From contig CALVDH010000003.1 in the NCBI GenBank assembly GCA_944326235.1, positions 1-64,000 on the forward strand: a stretch of DNA of 64,000 nt. Direction: 5' to 3'. Both the position numbers and the translations under genes were made by a program. Below, in pieces: positions 17,280 to 26,907 of the stretch (position 1 is the first letter of the stretch; each line of letters begins with the position of its first letter). Under the pieces are notes generated by a model. That model saw only the letters and a list, made by a program, of their open reading frames with translations, was not told the DNA's origin and searched no databases. The DNA comes from an uncultured Bacteroidales bacterium. Its GTDB lineage: Bacteria > Bacteroidota > Bacteroidia > Bacteroidales > UBA932.

Positions 17280-17884
17280 AGTGCTTCCTCCTCTGCTTCC
17301 ATGTCGTGACGGTTCTTGACTATTTTCTGGGAAGCCTTGGAGAGATTCTCCTCGTCTTCCAGATAACGCTTGATCTTGAGAATAGCCTCATTGTACCCTG
17401 GTATCTGCACCTTTTCATACAGATTGACCTTCTGGGTGGTCTTCTTGCGGGAGAAGTCCAGTATGCGGCTCTTCTCGGAGCATATCTCGGACTCTATTCC
17501 CAGCCGGGCGAGGTCCTTGAGTATCTGCACACCGTCGCTGTACCACAGGGGTTTCTGGAAGAGGTTGAACTCCCGGACATCGTAGATGACATCCTTGAGC
17601 TCCGGTATCCTCACACCCGCGAACTTGGCCGTGACCAGCTCCACGTCCCGCACCGAGATGAGCCCAGGCTCGAACTCATTCCAGAGTCCGGACAGGTAGC
17701 TGTACCTCTCCAGCGCGGCCGAGAGCTCTTCCAGCAGCTCGTCCGACCGCCTCTTGGCCTTCTTGACCTCCAGGCGCAGGGCCGCCTCCTTGTTCTTCAG
17801 GGTAGGCAGGGCCCGGGTGCGGATCTTCAGCTGCTTGCCCAGCTCGCCGAGCGACGTCTTGTTATATTGGAATTTGATGGCCAT
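17276..17884 (-). CDS. ntpD: V-type ATPase subunit D (central stalk)
   Basis: This 202-residue mostly helical protein has long coiled-coil ends. The N-terminus (FQYNKTSLGELGKQLKIR, LPTLKNKEAALRLEV) is the family signature. It is the rotating shaft linking the A3B3 head to the K ring. No subunit F gene is found in the operon, as in other Bacteroidota and spirochaete V-ATPases. It lies 12 bases after subunit B. Confidence 0.92.
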   Translation of the reverse strand: MAIKFQYNKTSLGELGKQLKIRTRALPTLKNKEAALRLEVKKAKRRSDELLEELSAALERYSYLSGLWNEFEPGLISVRDVELVTAKFAGVRIPELKDVIYDVREFNLFQKPLWYSDGVQILKDLARLGIESEICSEKSRILDFSRKKTTQKVNLYEKVQIPGYNEAILKIKRYLEDEENLSKASQKIVKNRHDMEAEEEAL

Positions 17885-17896
17885 GGCTTGATGATG

Positions 17897-19234
17897 TTAG
17901 GCGGCAGGTTCGTCCTCGCTCTTCCAGTACTTCTGTATGAGAGCCTCCTTGATACCAGTCTCTGCCTTTGAGAAATGACGGGCAAAGAGCATCCACGCGG
18001 TGTCGAGCATCTCCTCTATCGAGATGTTGACGTCGATGGCCAGCAGGTGGTTGGAGTAGTCCTTGGCAAATGCGAGGCAGCGGTTGTCGTAGTCGCTCAG
18101 GTCGAAGCCGTTCTCCAGCTTGGTCTTGGCGTTGGCGGCATCGGCGTAGAGGCGGACGGCGGTGTTCATCACCTGGTTGTGGTCCTCGCGGGTCTTCTTG
18201 CCGATGACCAGCTGTTTCAGGCGCGACAGGGAACGGAACGGATCCACGATGACCTTGCCGGTGTCGCTGTCCTGACGCAGGAAGAGCTGTCCCTCCGTGA
18301 TGTATCCGGTGTTGTCCGGGATGGCGTGGGTGATGTCCCCGTCGTTGAGGGTGGTGACGGCGATGATGGTGATCGAGCCTCCGGCAGGCAGCTGCACGGC
18401 CTTTTCGTAGATTTTCGCCAGGTCGGAGTACAGCGAGCCGGGCATGGAATCCTTCGACGGTATCTGGTCCATACGGTTGGATACTATCGACAGGGCGTCC
18501 GCATAGAGGGTCATGTCGGTCAGAAGTACCAGGACCTTCTCATTCTTGTCCACGGCAAAATACTCGGCGGCAGTCAGGGCCATGTCCGGAATAAGCAGAC
18601 GCTCGACGGGGGGCTGCTCGGTGGTGTTCACGAAGCTTATGATCTTGTGCAGGGCTCCTGCATTCTCGAACATGTTCTTGAAATACAGGTAGTCGTCGTT
18701 CGAGAGTCCCATGCCTCCGAGGATGATCTTGTCCACATCCGCGCGGAGGGCCACCATGGCCATGACCTGGTTGTAGGGCTGGTCCGGGTCTGCGAAGAAT
18801 GGAATCTTCTGGCCGGAGACAAGGGTGTTGTTGAGGTCAATGCCGGCGATTCCTGTGGGAATCAGCTGGGAGGGCTGTTTTCTCTTGTAGGGGTTTACCG
18901 ACGGTCCTCCGATGAAACGGCGCTCTCCCTCCACCTCCGGGCCTCCGTCTATGGGACGGCCGTAGGCATCGAAGAAACGGCCGGCAAGATCCTCGCTGAC
19001 GTTGAGGGCGGGCGGTTCTCCGAAGAATGTCACCTCGGCATCGGTCGGGATACCCTCGGTGCCTTCATAGACCTGAAGAGTGACCAGGTCGTCCTTGATC
19101 TTCACCACTTGGGCCAGACGTCCGGCGACAGTGGCCAGCTCGTCGTTGGAGACTCCCTGAGCCTTGAGCGAGACTGTGGCCTTGGTGATGGCCTCCAGCT
19201 GAGTGTATATCCTTTGAAATGCTTTATTTGTCAT
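17897..19234 (-). CDS. ntpB: V-type ATPase subunit B
   Basis: This 445-residue subunit is the non-catalytic head subunit, without a P-loop, as expected. Family landmarks are GRPIDGGPEVEGE, RKQPSQLIPTGIAGID, SGQKIPFF and the SNRMDQIPSKDSMPGSLYSDLAKIYE region. It overlaps subunit A by 11 bases, which suggests coordinated translation for the 3:3 A:B head. Confidence 0.95.
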   Translation of the reverse strand: MTNKAFQRIYTQLEAITKATVSLKAQGVSNDELATVAGRLAQVVKIKDDLVTLQVYEGTEGIPTDAEVTFFGEPPALNVSEDLAGRFFDAYGRPIDGGPEVEGERRFIGGPSVNPYKRKQPSQLIPTGIAGIDLNNTLVSGQKIPFFADPDQPYNQVMAMVALRADVDKIILGGMGLSNDDYLYFKNMFENAGALHKIISFVNTTEQPPVERLLIPDMALTAAEYFAVDKNEKVLVLLTDMTLYADALSIVSNRMDQIPSKDSMPGSLYSDLAKIYEKAVQLPAGGSITIIAVTTLNDGDITHAIPDNTGYITEGQLFLRQDSDTGKVIVDPFRSLSRLKQLVIGKKTREDHNQVMNTAVRLYADAANAKTKLENGFDLSDYDNRCLAFAKDYSNHLLAIDVNISIEEMLDTAWMLFARHFSKAETGIKEALIQKYWKSEDEPAA

Positions 19235-20987
19235 GGCTCATGTATTTGTTGATCTGTTCGAGGTATCTGTTGAAATCAGCGCTCTGGAACTCCGAGTAGT
19301 TCATCTGGCGGAAGAGGTTGATCACCTCCTTGTACCATGCGGAGCATTCCTCGAAGGTCTCGAAGTCATGCTCTGCGTGGCATACGTCCAGGACCTTCTC
19401 CAGCATGAACTCCTGCCTGTCGATGGGAGTGGAGGCGTCTATGCGGTCAAATGCGTCCTGCTGCAGGATGATGTAGTCGATCAGCTCCGACTTCCAGTAG
19501 CGCTCGTGGTAGCTGACGGGCACTCCGTCGTCGCCGAGGATGTTGATCTGCTCGAATGCTTCCTTGCCCCTGAGGACGAGGTTCTTGGCATCCAGTACCA
19601 TTTCCACCCATCTGGGGGATATCTTCTTCTGGAGGAAGTCGATGATCTCCGGGTACTCCAGGTATTTGGAATAGGAGTCAATCGGGTCAACGGCCGGATA
19701 GCGCTTCTTGTCGGCGCGGTTCTGCGAGAGGGCGTAGAAGCAGCGGGCGGCCTTCTTGGTGGATTCGGTTACGGGCTCCTTGAGGTTACCTCCGGCAGGT
19801 GATACGGTGCCGATGAACGTCACAGATCCGGTCGTGCCGTTGTTGAGCACCACGGCTCCGGCGCGGGCGTAGAAGTTGGAAATAATCGACGAGAGGTCCA
19901 CGGGGAAGGCATCTGCTCCGGGCAGCTCCTCCATCCTGTTGCTCATCTCCCTGAGGGCCTGTGCCCAGCGGGAGGTGGAGTCGGCCAGAAGCAGGACTTT
20001 CAGCCCCATGGCCCTGTAGTACTCGCAGATGGTCATGGCTGTGTAGACGGATGCCTCGCGGGCGGCCACAGGCATGTTGGAGGTGTTGCAGACAATGGTG
20101 GTCCTTTCCATCAGGGAACGTCCGGTACGGGGGTCGACCAGTTCGGGGAACTCTGTGAAGATCTCCACCACCTCGTTGGCCCTCTCTCCGCACGCAGCCA
20201 TGACTATCACGTCGGCCTCTCCCTGCTTGGCAATGGCGTGCTGGAGCACTGTCTTGCCGCATCCGAAAGGACCGGGGATAAATCCGGTACCTCCTTCGGC
20301 GATGGGGTTGAAGGTGTCGATACACCTTACTCCTGTCTCCATGATGCGCCACGGACGGGGTTTCTCCCTGTAGGCTGTGACAGCCACCTTGACCGGCCAT
20401 TTCTGTATCATGCTTACGGGGTGCTCGTCTCCGTCGGCGTCAGTGAGCACGGCTACCGTATCGCAGGCCCTGTACGTGCCGGCAGGGACTATGGACTTGA
20501 CTCTGTAGGAGCCCTTGAATGCGAACGGCACCATAATCTTGTGGGGCAGCCAGCCTTCCTTGACCTCTCCGAGCCAGTCTGCGGCGCGTACTTCGTCTCC
20601 GGGAGCGGCCAGCGGAGTGAAGTCCCACTCGCGCTCAGCATCTATGGGTGCGGTGTATTCTCCTCGTTTGAGGAAGACTCCCTGCATGGTGGCCAGGTTA
20701 TTCTGCAGGCCGTCAAAGTTGCCTGAGAGCAGGCCGGGGCCGAGGGTGGCTTCCAGCATGTGCCCCTGGAACTCCACCTTGTCCCCGCATCTGAGTCCGC
20801 GGGTGCTCTCATAGACCTGCACCGAGGCTCTGCGGCCAGTCACCTTGATGACTTCGGCCATGAGTCTCGCATCTCCCAGCGAGATATAGCAGATCTCGTT
20901 CTGGGCGACAGGACCGTCGGTCAGGACGGTTACCAGGTTGGAGATGATGCCTGTAACTTTGCCAGTTGTGTGTTTCTGAGTATCCAT
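19224..20987 (-). CDS. ntpA: V-type ATPase catalytic subunit A
   Basis: This 587-residue subunit hydrolyses or makes ATP. The P-loop GPFGCGKTVLQ is near residue 235; ADSTSRWAQALREMSNRMEELPG is the family signature and the non-homologous insert (about 115-185) typical of V/A-type A subunits is present. In a fermenting gut anaerobe the enzyme more likely hydrolyses ATP to pump Na+ out, or makes ATP from the Na+ gradient of the adjacent decarboxylase; the direction is inference. Confidence 0.96.
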   Translation of the reverse strand: MDTQKHTTGKVTGIISNLVTVLTDGPVAQNEICYISLGDARLMAEVIKVTGRRASVQVYESTRGLRCGDKVEFQGHMLEATLGPGLLSGNFDGLQNNLATMQGVFLKRGEYTAPIDAEREWDFTPLAAPGDEVRAADWLGEVKEGWLPHKIMVPFAFKGSYRVKSIVPAGTYRACDTVAVLTDADGDEHPVSMIQKWPVKVAVTAYREKPRPWRIMETGVRCIDTFNPIAEGGTGFIPGPFGCGKTVLQHAIAKQGEADVIVMAACGERANEVVEIFTEFPELVDPRTGRSLMERTTIVCNTSNMPVAAREASVYTAMTICEYYRAMGLKVLLLADSTSRWAQALREMSNRMEELPGADAFPVDLSSIISNFYARAGAVVLNNGTTGSVTFIGTVSPAGGNLKEPVTESTKKAARCFYALSQNRADKKRYPAVDPIDSYSKYLEYPEIIDFLQKKISPRWVEMVLDAKNLVLRGKEAFEQINILGDDGVPVSYHERYWKSELIDYIILQQDAFDRIDASTPIDRQEFMLEKVLDVCHAEHDFETFEECSAWYKEVINLFRQMNYSEFQSADFNRYLEQINKYMSHDK

Positions 20988-21006
20988 ATATCGGTATTTT
21001 ATTGTC

Positions 21007-21603
21007 TTAGTTGAAATCCACTCCCTTGAATGTGCCCCTGACCTCGTCTACATAGCGGCGGAAGAGCTCGGCACCCTTGTCCCGGTCCAGCGAGCTCCAG
21101 CGCCCGACTATCATCGCCTTGGCCAGAAAGCCCAGGATGACGTCCATGTCGAAATAGTGGAATGAGGTCAGTTCCGTAATCCTGTCCCAGCGGTAGCGGT
21201 CCAGGGCGTGCTCCCTCTCCAGCAGGTCCTCGGTACGGAATATCTGCTGAAGGACGGGCCAGGCTTCCTCGTCACGGCTGTCAGTCTCTCCCACAATGTA
21301 TTTCCCGGGGTCAACGCCTTCCTTGGAGGCAAGGAATCTCACCTGGGAGTTGCGGATCATCCGGTCAAGTCCGTACCAGCTGCGGATGAAACGGCTGCGC
21401 TGGCGGGCGGCTGCCCGGTAGAAATGCCCGCAGAGTATGGAGGAGTCCGCTCCGGCCTCGAGCCAGTCTACGGCACGGCGGTCGGCAGGAGAGAGCTGTT
21501 CCCGCACGGCTTCGGATATCCCTCTGTATGAGAAATGTCCGCTCTGGGTAAAGTCCGGCAGCAGGTCCGGCAGGCCGGCTATGATGTAATGGTAGTTGTT
21601 CAT
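21007..21603 (-). CDS. DUF2764 protein of V-ATPase operons (subunit C-like)
   Basis: This 198-residue protein opens MNNYHYIIAGLPDL, the hallmark of DUF2764, which sits between subunits E and A in Bacteroidota and spirochaete V-ATPase operons. It probably replaces the C/d subunit joining stalk to ring; this role is inferred from position. The start at 21603 overlaps the subunit E stop in ATGA; a longer open frame upstream is the shadow of E. Confidence 0.88.
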   Translation of the reverse strand: MNNYHYIIAGLPDLLPDFTQSGHFSYRGISEAVREQLSPADRRAVDWLEAGADSSILCGHFYRAAARQRSRFIRSWYGLDRMIRNSQVRFLASKEGVDPGKYIVGETDSRDEEAWPVLQQIFRTEDLLEREHALDRYRWDRITELTSFHYFDMDVILGFLAKAMIVGRWSSLDRDKGAELFRRYVDEVRGTFKGVDFN

Positions 21604-22211
21604 CCGAATAGGAGTTTGCGGGTGGCGGGGCGGAGGTACTGGGTAAGGATGTTCTCGAAGTCTCCGTCCGCGAAGCTTATCCTGTAGCTGCCGTCGGCGG
21701 GGCCTATTTTGAAGCCTCCGGCCATCTGGCGGGAGAAAGTCACTGTAACGCCTTCTCCCATGATTGCGGCTGCCTTTTTCTCGAACCATGCTCCCAGTTC
21801 TTTCTGCATGGAAGAAGGAAGGATGACTTCCAGTCCGGCAGGGGCGGGGTCAGCCGCGTTGAATGCCTTGGCAACTGTAGTGACCAGGCTCTTGACCAGT
21901 TCCGGGTCTGCGAGAGCAGCCTTGACGTCAGGGGATACGGCCTTGGTGATGATGATGTTCTCTATCTGCTGGCGGAGAGCCGAGATGGTCTGCGACGAGG
22001 CCATGCGGATATCTCCCTCGACCCGTACGCGCAGGTCTTCTGCTTCCTTTCTGGCGTCAGCTATGATTTTCTCTGCCTCTTTTCTGGCGTCAGCTATGAT
22101 TTTCTCTGATTCTGCGGTTGCGGCGGCCTTGAGAGCCTCGGCCTCCTGTTTTCCTTTAGACAGCCCCTCATTGTAGAGCTTGTCTGTGAGTTCCTGGAGC
22201 TTGTTTTCCAT
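21600..22211 (-). CDS. ntpE: V-type ATPase subunit E (peripheral stalk)
   Basis: This 203-residue protein has a charged coiled-coil N-terminus (to about residue 75) containing a perfect repeat: IIADARKEAEK occurs twice in tandem (the DNA shows the repeat at about 22040-22110). A globular C-terminal domain binds the A/B head. It is the first gene of the seven-gene operon, with a -7 box 23 bases upstream. Confidence 0.9.
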   Translation of the reverse strand: MENKLQELTDKLYNEGLSKGKQEAEALKAAATAESEKIIADARKEAEKIIADARKEAEDLRVRVEGDIRMASSQTISALRQQIENIIITKAVSPDVKAALADPELVKSLVTTVAKAFNAADPAPAGLEVILPSSMQKELGAWFEKKAAAIMGEGVTVTFSRQMAGGFKIGPADGSYRISFADGDFENILTQYLRPATRKLLFG

Positions 22212-22233
22212 GCGGTGTTATTTTAAATTCATC

Positions 22234-22241
22234 CAAAGTTA
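22234..22241 (-). promoter_or_regulatory. -7 box (TAACTTTG) of the V-ATPase operon
   Basis: On the minus strand TAACTTTG fits TAnnTTTG and lies between the upstream operon's terminator and subunit E. A matching -33 TTTG is not evident. Confidence 0.5.
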
Positions 22242-22271
22242 GTAAAACTTTTCAACAATATCCACCAGAAA

Positions 22272-22303
22272 CAAAAAAAGTGCCACCTTTTGAGTGGCAC
22301 TTT
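22272..22303 (-). terminator. Rho-independent terminator of the methylmalonyl-CoA decarboxylase operon
   Basis: AAAGTGCCAC (22277-22286) pairs perfectly with GTGGCACTTT (22294-22303) across a 7-base loop. Read on the minus strand, a run of U (the A run at 22273-22279) follows the stem. Confidence 0.9.
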
Positions 22304-22331
22304 AATAGAACTATTAATATTTCTGTTCCTG

Positions 22332-23468
22332 TTAACCGAGGAATCCCAGCAGGATACCGGCGGCTACGGCGGAACCTATCACACCGGCAACGTTCGGACC
22401 CATGGCGTGCATCAGCAGGTGGTTGGTCTTGTCGTATTGCAGACCCACCAGCTGGGACACACGGGCGGAGTCCGGTACTGCGGATACTCCGGCGTTTCCG
22501 ATGAGAGGGTTGATCTTATTGCCGGGTTTCAGGAAGAGGTTGAAGATCTTCACGAACATCACACCGCCGAAGGTAGCTACCATGAAGGAGAACGCTCCGA
22601 GGATGAAGATGTACACGGATTTCAGCTGCAGGAACTTGTCGGCCTGGGTGGAGCATCCTACGGTCAGACCGATGAGGATGGTCACGATGTCGATCAGCGG
22701 TCCGCGTGCGGTCTCGGCAAGACGGCGGGTAACACCGCTTTCCTTAAGGAGGTTACCGAAGAAAAGCATACCTAACAGAGGTATACCGGAAGGTACTATG
22801 AATGCAGTTACGAGGAAGCCGATGATAGGGAAGAGCTTCTTCTCTGTAGGAGAAACAGGACGGGGCGGCTTCATCCTGATGAGTCTTTCTTTCTTGGTGG
22901 TGAGCAGCTTCATGATAGGAGGCTGGATCACAGGTACCAGGGCCATGTAGGAATATGCCGATACGGCGATGGCGCCCATAAGGTCGGGAGCAAGTCTCGA
23001 GGAGAGGAAGATGGCCGTAGGACCGTCAGCGCCTCCGATGATACCGATGGCACCGGCCTCAGCGGGAGAGAACCCGAGGGCGAGGGCCACGGTGTAGGCT
23101 CCGAAGATACCCAACTGGGCGGCAGCTCCGATGAGCAGCAGCTTGGGGTTTGAGATCAGCGCGGAGAAGTCAGTCATCGCACCGATTCCGAGGAAGATCA
23201 GAGGCGGGTAGAAGCCCTTGATCACACCATAGTAGAGTATGTTCAGCACAGAGCCTTCCTCGTAGATGCCGACCGACAGGCCGGGAAAGAGGGGGATGTT
23301 GCCGATGATGATACCGAATCCGATAGGAACGAGCAGCATGGGCTCCCACTCCTTCTTGATTGCGAGGTAGATGAACACAAGGCCGATGCAGATCATCAGC
23401 AGATATGTCCACTCGAAATTCGCAAATCCGGTATACTGCCAGAATTGTCTTAAATTTTCACCAATCAT
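22332..23468 (-). CDS. mmdB: Na+-translocating methylmalonyl-CoA decarboxylase, beta subunit
   Basis: This 378-residue membrane protein of the OadB/MmdB/GcdB family has about nine helices. It removes CO2 from carboxybiotin while exporting Na+. The signature GIIGGADGPTAIFLSSRLAPDL carries the aspartate needed for Na+ transport, and GNAGVSAVPDSARV is also family-typical. It is the last gene of the operon, directly after the biotin carrier. Confidence 0.95.
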   Translation of the reverse strand: MIGENLRQFWQYTGFANFEWTYLLMICIGLVFIYLAIKKEWEPMLLVPIGFGIIIGNIPLFPGLSVGIYEEGSVLNILYYGVIKGFYPPLIFLGIGAMTDFSALISNPKLLLIGAAAQLGIFGAYTVALALGFSPAEAGAIGIIGGADGPTAIFLSSRLAPDLMGAIAVSAYSYMALVPVIQPPIMKLLTTKKERLIRMKPPRPVSPTEKKLFPIIGFLVTAFIVPSGIPLLGMLFFGNLLKESGVTRRLAETARGPLIDIVTILIGLTVGCSTQADKFLQLKSVYIFILGAFSFMVATFGGVMFVKIFNLFLKPGNKINPLIGNAGVSAVPDSARVSQLVGLQYDKTNHLLMHAMGPNVAGVIGSAVAAGILLGFLG

Positions 23469-23469
23469 A

Positions 23470-23910
23470 CTATCCTATAATAGCTAAGGGCGTTCCTTCC
23501 ATTACGGAGTCGCCTTTGTTGACTTTAATACTCTTTATTACGCCGTCTGCGGTGGCTTCTACGACGTTCTCCATCTTCATGGCCTCGAGGACCATAATCT
23601 TCTGGCCGCTCTTTACGGTGTCACCTTCCTTCACGCACACTTCCAGAATAACTCCGGGAAGGGGAGAGGATACGGTTGTACCGCCTGCTGTAGGAGCGGG
23701 AGCTGCTGCGGGTTTGGGAGCGGCTGCCGATACAGCGGGAGCGGCGGTTGCGGTTTTCACTACTTTGATGGCAGTGGGTTTGACGATGGGCTTCTCAAAC
23801 TCTACCTTGAAGTTGGAACCGTTTACCTCTACGGAAGCTACCGACTCCTGAACATCATTGATGACCACATTGTAGTCATTGCCGTTGATTTTGAGTTTAT
23901 ATTCTTTCAT
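23470..23910 (-). CDS. mmdC: Biotin carrier subunit (gamma) of methylmalonyl-CoA decarboxylase
   Basis: The 146-residue protein has an N-terminal region (1-45), an Ala/Pro-rich flexible linker (about 52-78) and a C-terminal biotinyl domain (80-146). K112 in LEAMKMEN is the biotin attachment lysine. The swinging biotin carries CO2 from the carboxyltransferase to the beta subunit. Confidence 0.95.
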   Translation of the reverse strand: MKEYKLKINGNDYNVVINDVQESVASVEVNGSNFKVEFEKPIVKPTAIKVVKTATAAPAVSAAAPKPAAAPAPTAGGTTVSSPLPGVILEVCVKEGDTVKSGQKIMVLEAMKMENVVEATADGVIKSIKVNKGDSVMEGTPLAIIG

Positions 23911-23921
23911 GGTCTGTATTG

Positions 23922-24851
23922 TTATCTTTGGTTCTTTTTAAGTGTGGGGGTCTGACGCAGTGTGTAGATCTTAGAGCTCCAGGGCGAGTAGCTCCTGTCT
24001 GTATGGCTCATGGTGATGGTGAGACTCTCGTGGTCGTGTGCCTCGGTCTCCTCATGGAAAAGGTGGAGGGCAAGCGCGATGGCCGCATAGGTCTCCGCAG
24101 AGGTCTCTTTTACTATTGTCCCTGCAGCTTCAGTGTCGGCAGTAGCCGCGGTTGATTTCTTCTGCTGCTTGCTGGTCGCAACATGTCCTGTGAACTTGAA
24201 TATGAAGCACAGGATAATGAGGGCACTGAATACCACCAGCATGGCGGTCATGGTAAGAATCCATCCACCCGGGTCTTCCCTGGCCATTATCTGGCTCTTG
24301 GATTCCTCGTCAACTCCGGCATTGTTGGTGCTGGGGGAAGTCCAGGGCATGATGCCCCAGCCCTCGCCGCTGCCGTCGATGGAGCCGATTCCGTCTTCGA
24401 TACGTCCGTAGGACTGGTCTACGCCGAGGTTCTTGGGCACGGCGATCTTGTCGATGACGGTACGTCCGTCGCTGGCCACGAAGTAGATGGTATCAGACTC
24501 TTCCAGGGTAAAGTTGATGTGGAAGGTTCCGTGGTAGGGGTTGTTGTCCGCCCAGAAGAGGATGTGCTGGCGGGGGGGAATCTGGGTCAGCACGTCTCCC
24601 TTGGGGATGATGTATTTCTTCAGGTTGTTCGGATCGTTGGTCAGGAAGCATCCGCCGATATTCACCGTACCGTAGGAGGTATTGAAGAGCTCGAACCAGC
24701 CGTTGTGGAAGCCGAAATCGTCCTCGAAGTTGGTCTCATTGTGGATGAGCAGCTCGTTCAGACGCATATCGCTCTGGCTCTGGGCACTCAGGGTGAACAC
24801 GGACAGAGTAACTGCGATACCCGACACCAATATGAATCTAAGTTTGTTCAT
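23922..24851 (-). CDS. OadG-type delta subunit fused to a periplasmic lamin-tail domain
   Basis: This 309-residue protein is far longer than a plain OadG (about 80-120 residues). It has a signal peptide (to about residue 24), a lamin-tail-like domain (about 26-165: LNELLIHNETNFEDDFGFHNGWFELFN...GGCFLTND), a single membrane helix (about 196-218) and a charged cytoplasmic tail. OadG-type subunits hold the decarboxylase together through such a helix. The lamin-tail part would face the periplasm; its role is unknown. The position between the carboxyltransferase and biotin carrier genes supports the assignment. Confidence 0.82.
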   Translation of the reverse strand: MNKLRFILVSGIAVTLSVFTLSAQSQSDMRLNELLIHNETNFEDDFGFHNGWFELFNTSYGTVNIGGCFLTNDPNNLKKYIIPKGDVLTQIPPRQHILFWADNNPYHGTFHINFTLEESDTIYFVASDGRTVIDKIAVPKNLGVDQSYGRIEDGIGSIDGSGEGWGIMPWTSPSTNNAGVDEESKSQIMAREDPGGWILTMTAMLVVFSALIILCFIFKFTGHVATSKQQKKSTAATADTEAAGTIVKETSAETYAAIALALHLFHEETEAHDHESLTITMSHTDRSYSPWSSKIYTLRQTPTLKKNQR

Positions 24852-24869
24852 TTCAGTCGGTTTGATGTG

Positions 24870-26432
24870 TTACAAAGGAAGATTGTCATGCTTCTTGGCA
24901 GGGTTGCTCAGCTTCTTGGTAGAGAGCTGCTCAAGGGCGCGGATTACGCGGAAGCGGGTATTCCTGGGCTCGATGACATCGTCGATGTAACCGTAGCTGG
25001 CTGCCTTGTAGGGGTTGCAGAAGAGGTCGTTGTACTCTTTCTTCTTGGCAGCTGTTACCTCTGCGCGCTTGTCGGGATCCTCGATCTCCTTGATCTCCTT
25101 GGAGTAGAGCACCTCTACGGCACCGTCAGCACCCATCACGGCGATATTGGCTGTAGGCCATGCGTAGTTGATGTCGCCGCGGAGCTGCTTGCAGCTCATC
25201 ACGATGTGCGAACCGCCGTAGGACTTGCGGAGGGTGACGGTAACTTTGGGCACTGTGGCCTCACCGTAAGCGTAGAGCAGCTTGGCTCCGTGAACGATGA
25301 TTCCGCCGTACTCCTGCTGGGTTCCGGGCAGGAAGCCGGGAACGTCCACGAGGGTTACGAGAGGGATGTTGAAGGCGTCGCAGAAACGTACGAAGCGGGC
25401 AGCCTTCCTGGAGGAGTTGATGTCCAGAACGCCGGCTAAGTACTTGGGCTGGTTGGCCACGATACCCACTGATGTGCCGCCCATGTGAGCGAAGCCGACG
25501 ATGATGTTCTTGGCGTAGTCCTTGTGTACTTCGAAGAACTCTCCGTCGTCAACGATACCGCCGATGACCTGATACATGTCGTAAGCCTCGTTGGGGCTGT
25601 CGGGGATGATGGAGTTGAGGGAGTCCTCGAGTCTCTCGATGGGGTCTGCGGTGGGTTTGTAAGGGGGCTCCTCGAGATTGTTCTGAGGGATGAAGGAGAG
25701 AAGCTTGCGGATGATGGCGATGGCATCTTCCTCAGAGTCGGCTGCGAAGTGTGCGACACCGCTCTTGGAAGCGTGTACGGATGCGCCGCCGAGCTGCTCC
25801 TGGGTAACCACCTCACCGGTAACGGACTTTACAACTGCAGGTCCGGTCAGGAACATGTAGCTGGTACCCTTAGCCATGATGTTGAAGTCAGTCAGTGCGG
25901 GAGAGTATACGGCACCGCCGGCGCAGGGTCCGAGGATTGCGGAAATCTGAGGGATGACACCCGAAGCGAGGATGTTTCTCTGGAAGATCTCGGCATAGCC
26001 GGCAAGAGCGTTCACGCCTTCCTGGATACGGGCTCCGCCTGAGTCGTTCAGACCGATGACGGGAGCACCCATCTTCATGGCCTGGTCCATGATCTTGCAG
26101 ATCTTGAGGGCCAGTGTCTCAGAAAGAGATCCGCCGAATACAGTGAAGTCCTGGGCGAATACATATACCAGGCGGCCTTCGATTGTACCGTAACCTGTAA
26201 CGACACCGTCGCCGAGGAATGTGGTCTTATCCATGCCGAAGTTCGTGCATCTGTGTGTCACGAACATGTCGAATTCCTCGAAACTGCCTTCGTCGAGGAG
26301 CATGGCGATCCTTTCACGGGCAGTGTATTTGCCCTTCTGGTGCTGAGAGTCGATTCTCTTCTGGCCACCGCCGAGGCGGGCCTTTTCACGAAGCTCTATC
26401 AGCGCTTTTACTTGTTCAAGCTGTTGGCTCAT
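24870..26432 (-). CDS. mmdA: Methylmalonyl-CoA decarboxylase carboxyltransferase (alpha) subunit
   Basis: This 520-residue acyl-CoA carboxyltransferase (crotonase-like, two halves) moves the carboxyl group of methylmalonyl-CoA to biotin. Signatures are [55 protein letters not shown], the [16 protein letters not shown] oxyanion region and [16 protein letters not shown]. The partner genes (epimerase upstream; delta, biotin carrier, beta downstream) favour decarboxylase over propionyl-CoA carboxylase. Confidence 0.93.
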   Translation of the reverse strand: MSQQLEQVKALIELREKARLGGGQKRIDSQHQKGKYTARERIAMLLDEGSFEEFDMFVTHRCTNFGMDKTTFLGDGVVTGYGTIEGRLVYVFAQDFTVFGGSLSETLALKICKIMDQAMKMGAPVIGLNDSGGARIQEGVNALAGYAEIFQRNILASGVIPQISAILGPCAGGAVYSPALTDFNIMAKGTSYMFLTGPAVVKSVTGEVVTQEQLGGASVHASKSGVAHFAADSEEDAIAIIRKLLSFIPQNNLEEPPYKPTADPIERLEDSLNSIIPDSPNEAYDMYQVIGGIVDDGEFFEVHKDYAKNIIVGFAHMGGTSVGIVANQPKYLAGVLDINSSRKAARFVRFCDAFNIPLVTLVDVPGFLPGTQQEYGGIIVHGAKLLYAYGEATVPKVTVTLRKSYGGSHIVMSCKQLRGDINYAWPTANIAVMGADGAVEVLYSKEIKEIEDPDKRAEVTAAKKKEYNDLFCNPYKAASYGYIDDVIEPRNTRFRVIRALEQLSTKKLSNPAKKHDNLPL

Positions 26433-26466
26433 AACTTAATCTTTCTGTATTAATTAGTGTTTGGGT

Positions 26467-26883
26467 TTATTTGTTCTTGGGATCCTCGCAAAGTTCGGTG
26501 AGCACACCGTGTGTGGATTTGGGATGGAGGAATGCGATGTTCAGGCCCTCAGCGCCCTTGCGGGGAGCCTTGTCGATGAGTCTTACGCCTTTGGCTTCCA
26601 TCTCGGTCAGTGCATTCTGCACGCCGTCCTTCACTGCGAAAGCGAGATGGTGGATGCCTTCGCCTCTCTTCTCGATGAAGCTTGCGATGGTTCCGTCAGG
26701 AGAAGTGCTTTCCAGCAGTTCGAGCTTGGTCTGTCCGATTTTGAAGAAAGCGGTCCTGACTTTCTGGTCGGGAACCTCTTCGATAGAGTAGCATTTGAGG
26801 CCCAACATGTTCTCATAGTAGGGAATAGCCTCGTCCAGAGACTTAACGGCGATTCCGAGATGTTCAATATGTGACAGTTCCAT
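26467..26883 (-). CDS. mce: Methylmalonyl-CoA epimerase
   Basis: This 138-residue protein of the vicinal-oxygen-chelate (glyoxalase) fold interconverts R- and S-methylmalonyl-CoA. H5 (MELSHIEHLGIAV), Q52-type ligand region (GQTKLELLES) and HHLAFAVKD give the metal-binding residues. It lies directly upstream of mmdA and supplies its stereoisomer from methylmalonyl-CoA mutase, which is not in the window. Confidence 0.95.
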   Translation of the reverse strand: MELSHIEHLGIAVKSLDEAIPYYENMLGLKCYSIEEVPDQKVRTAFFKIGQTKLELLESTSPDGTIASFIEKRGEGIHHLAFAVKDGVQNALTEMEAKGVRLIDKAPRKGAEGLNIAFLHPKSTHGVLTELCEDPKNK

Positions 26884-26907
26884 AATAAGATTTATTTTAG
26901 AGTTGTA

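Noticed and set aside
17975..19252. 425-codon open frame on the plus strand
   Set aside because: It is the mirror of V-ATPase subunit B; such long antisense frames are common in GC-rich DNA.
24183..25439. 418-codon open frame on the plus strand
   Set aside because: It is antisense to oadG and mmdA, both clear genes, and has no family features.
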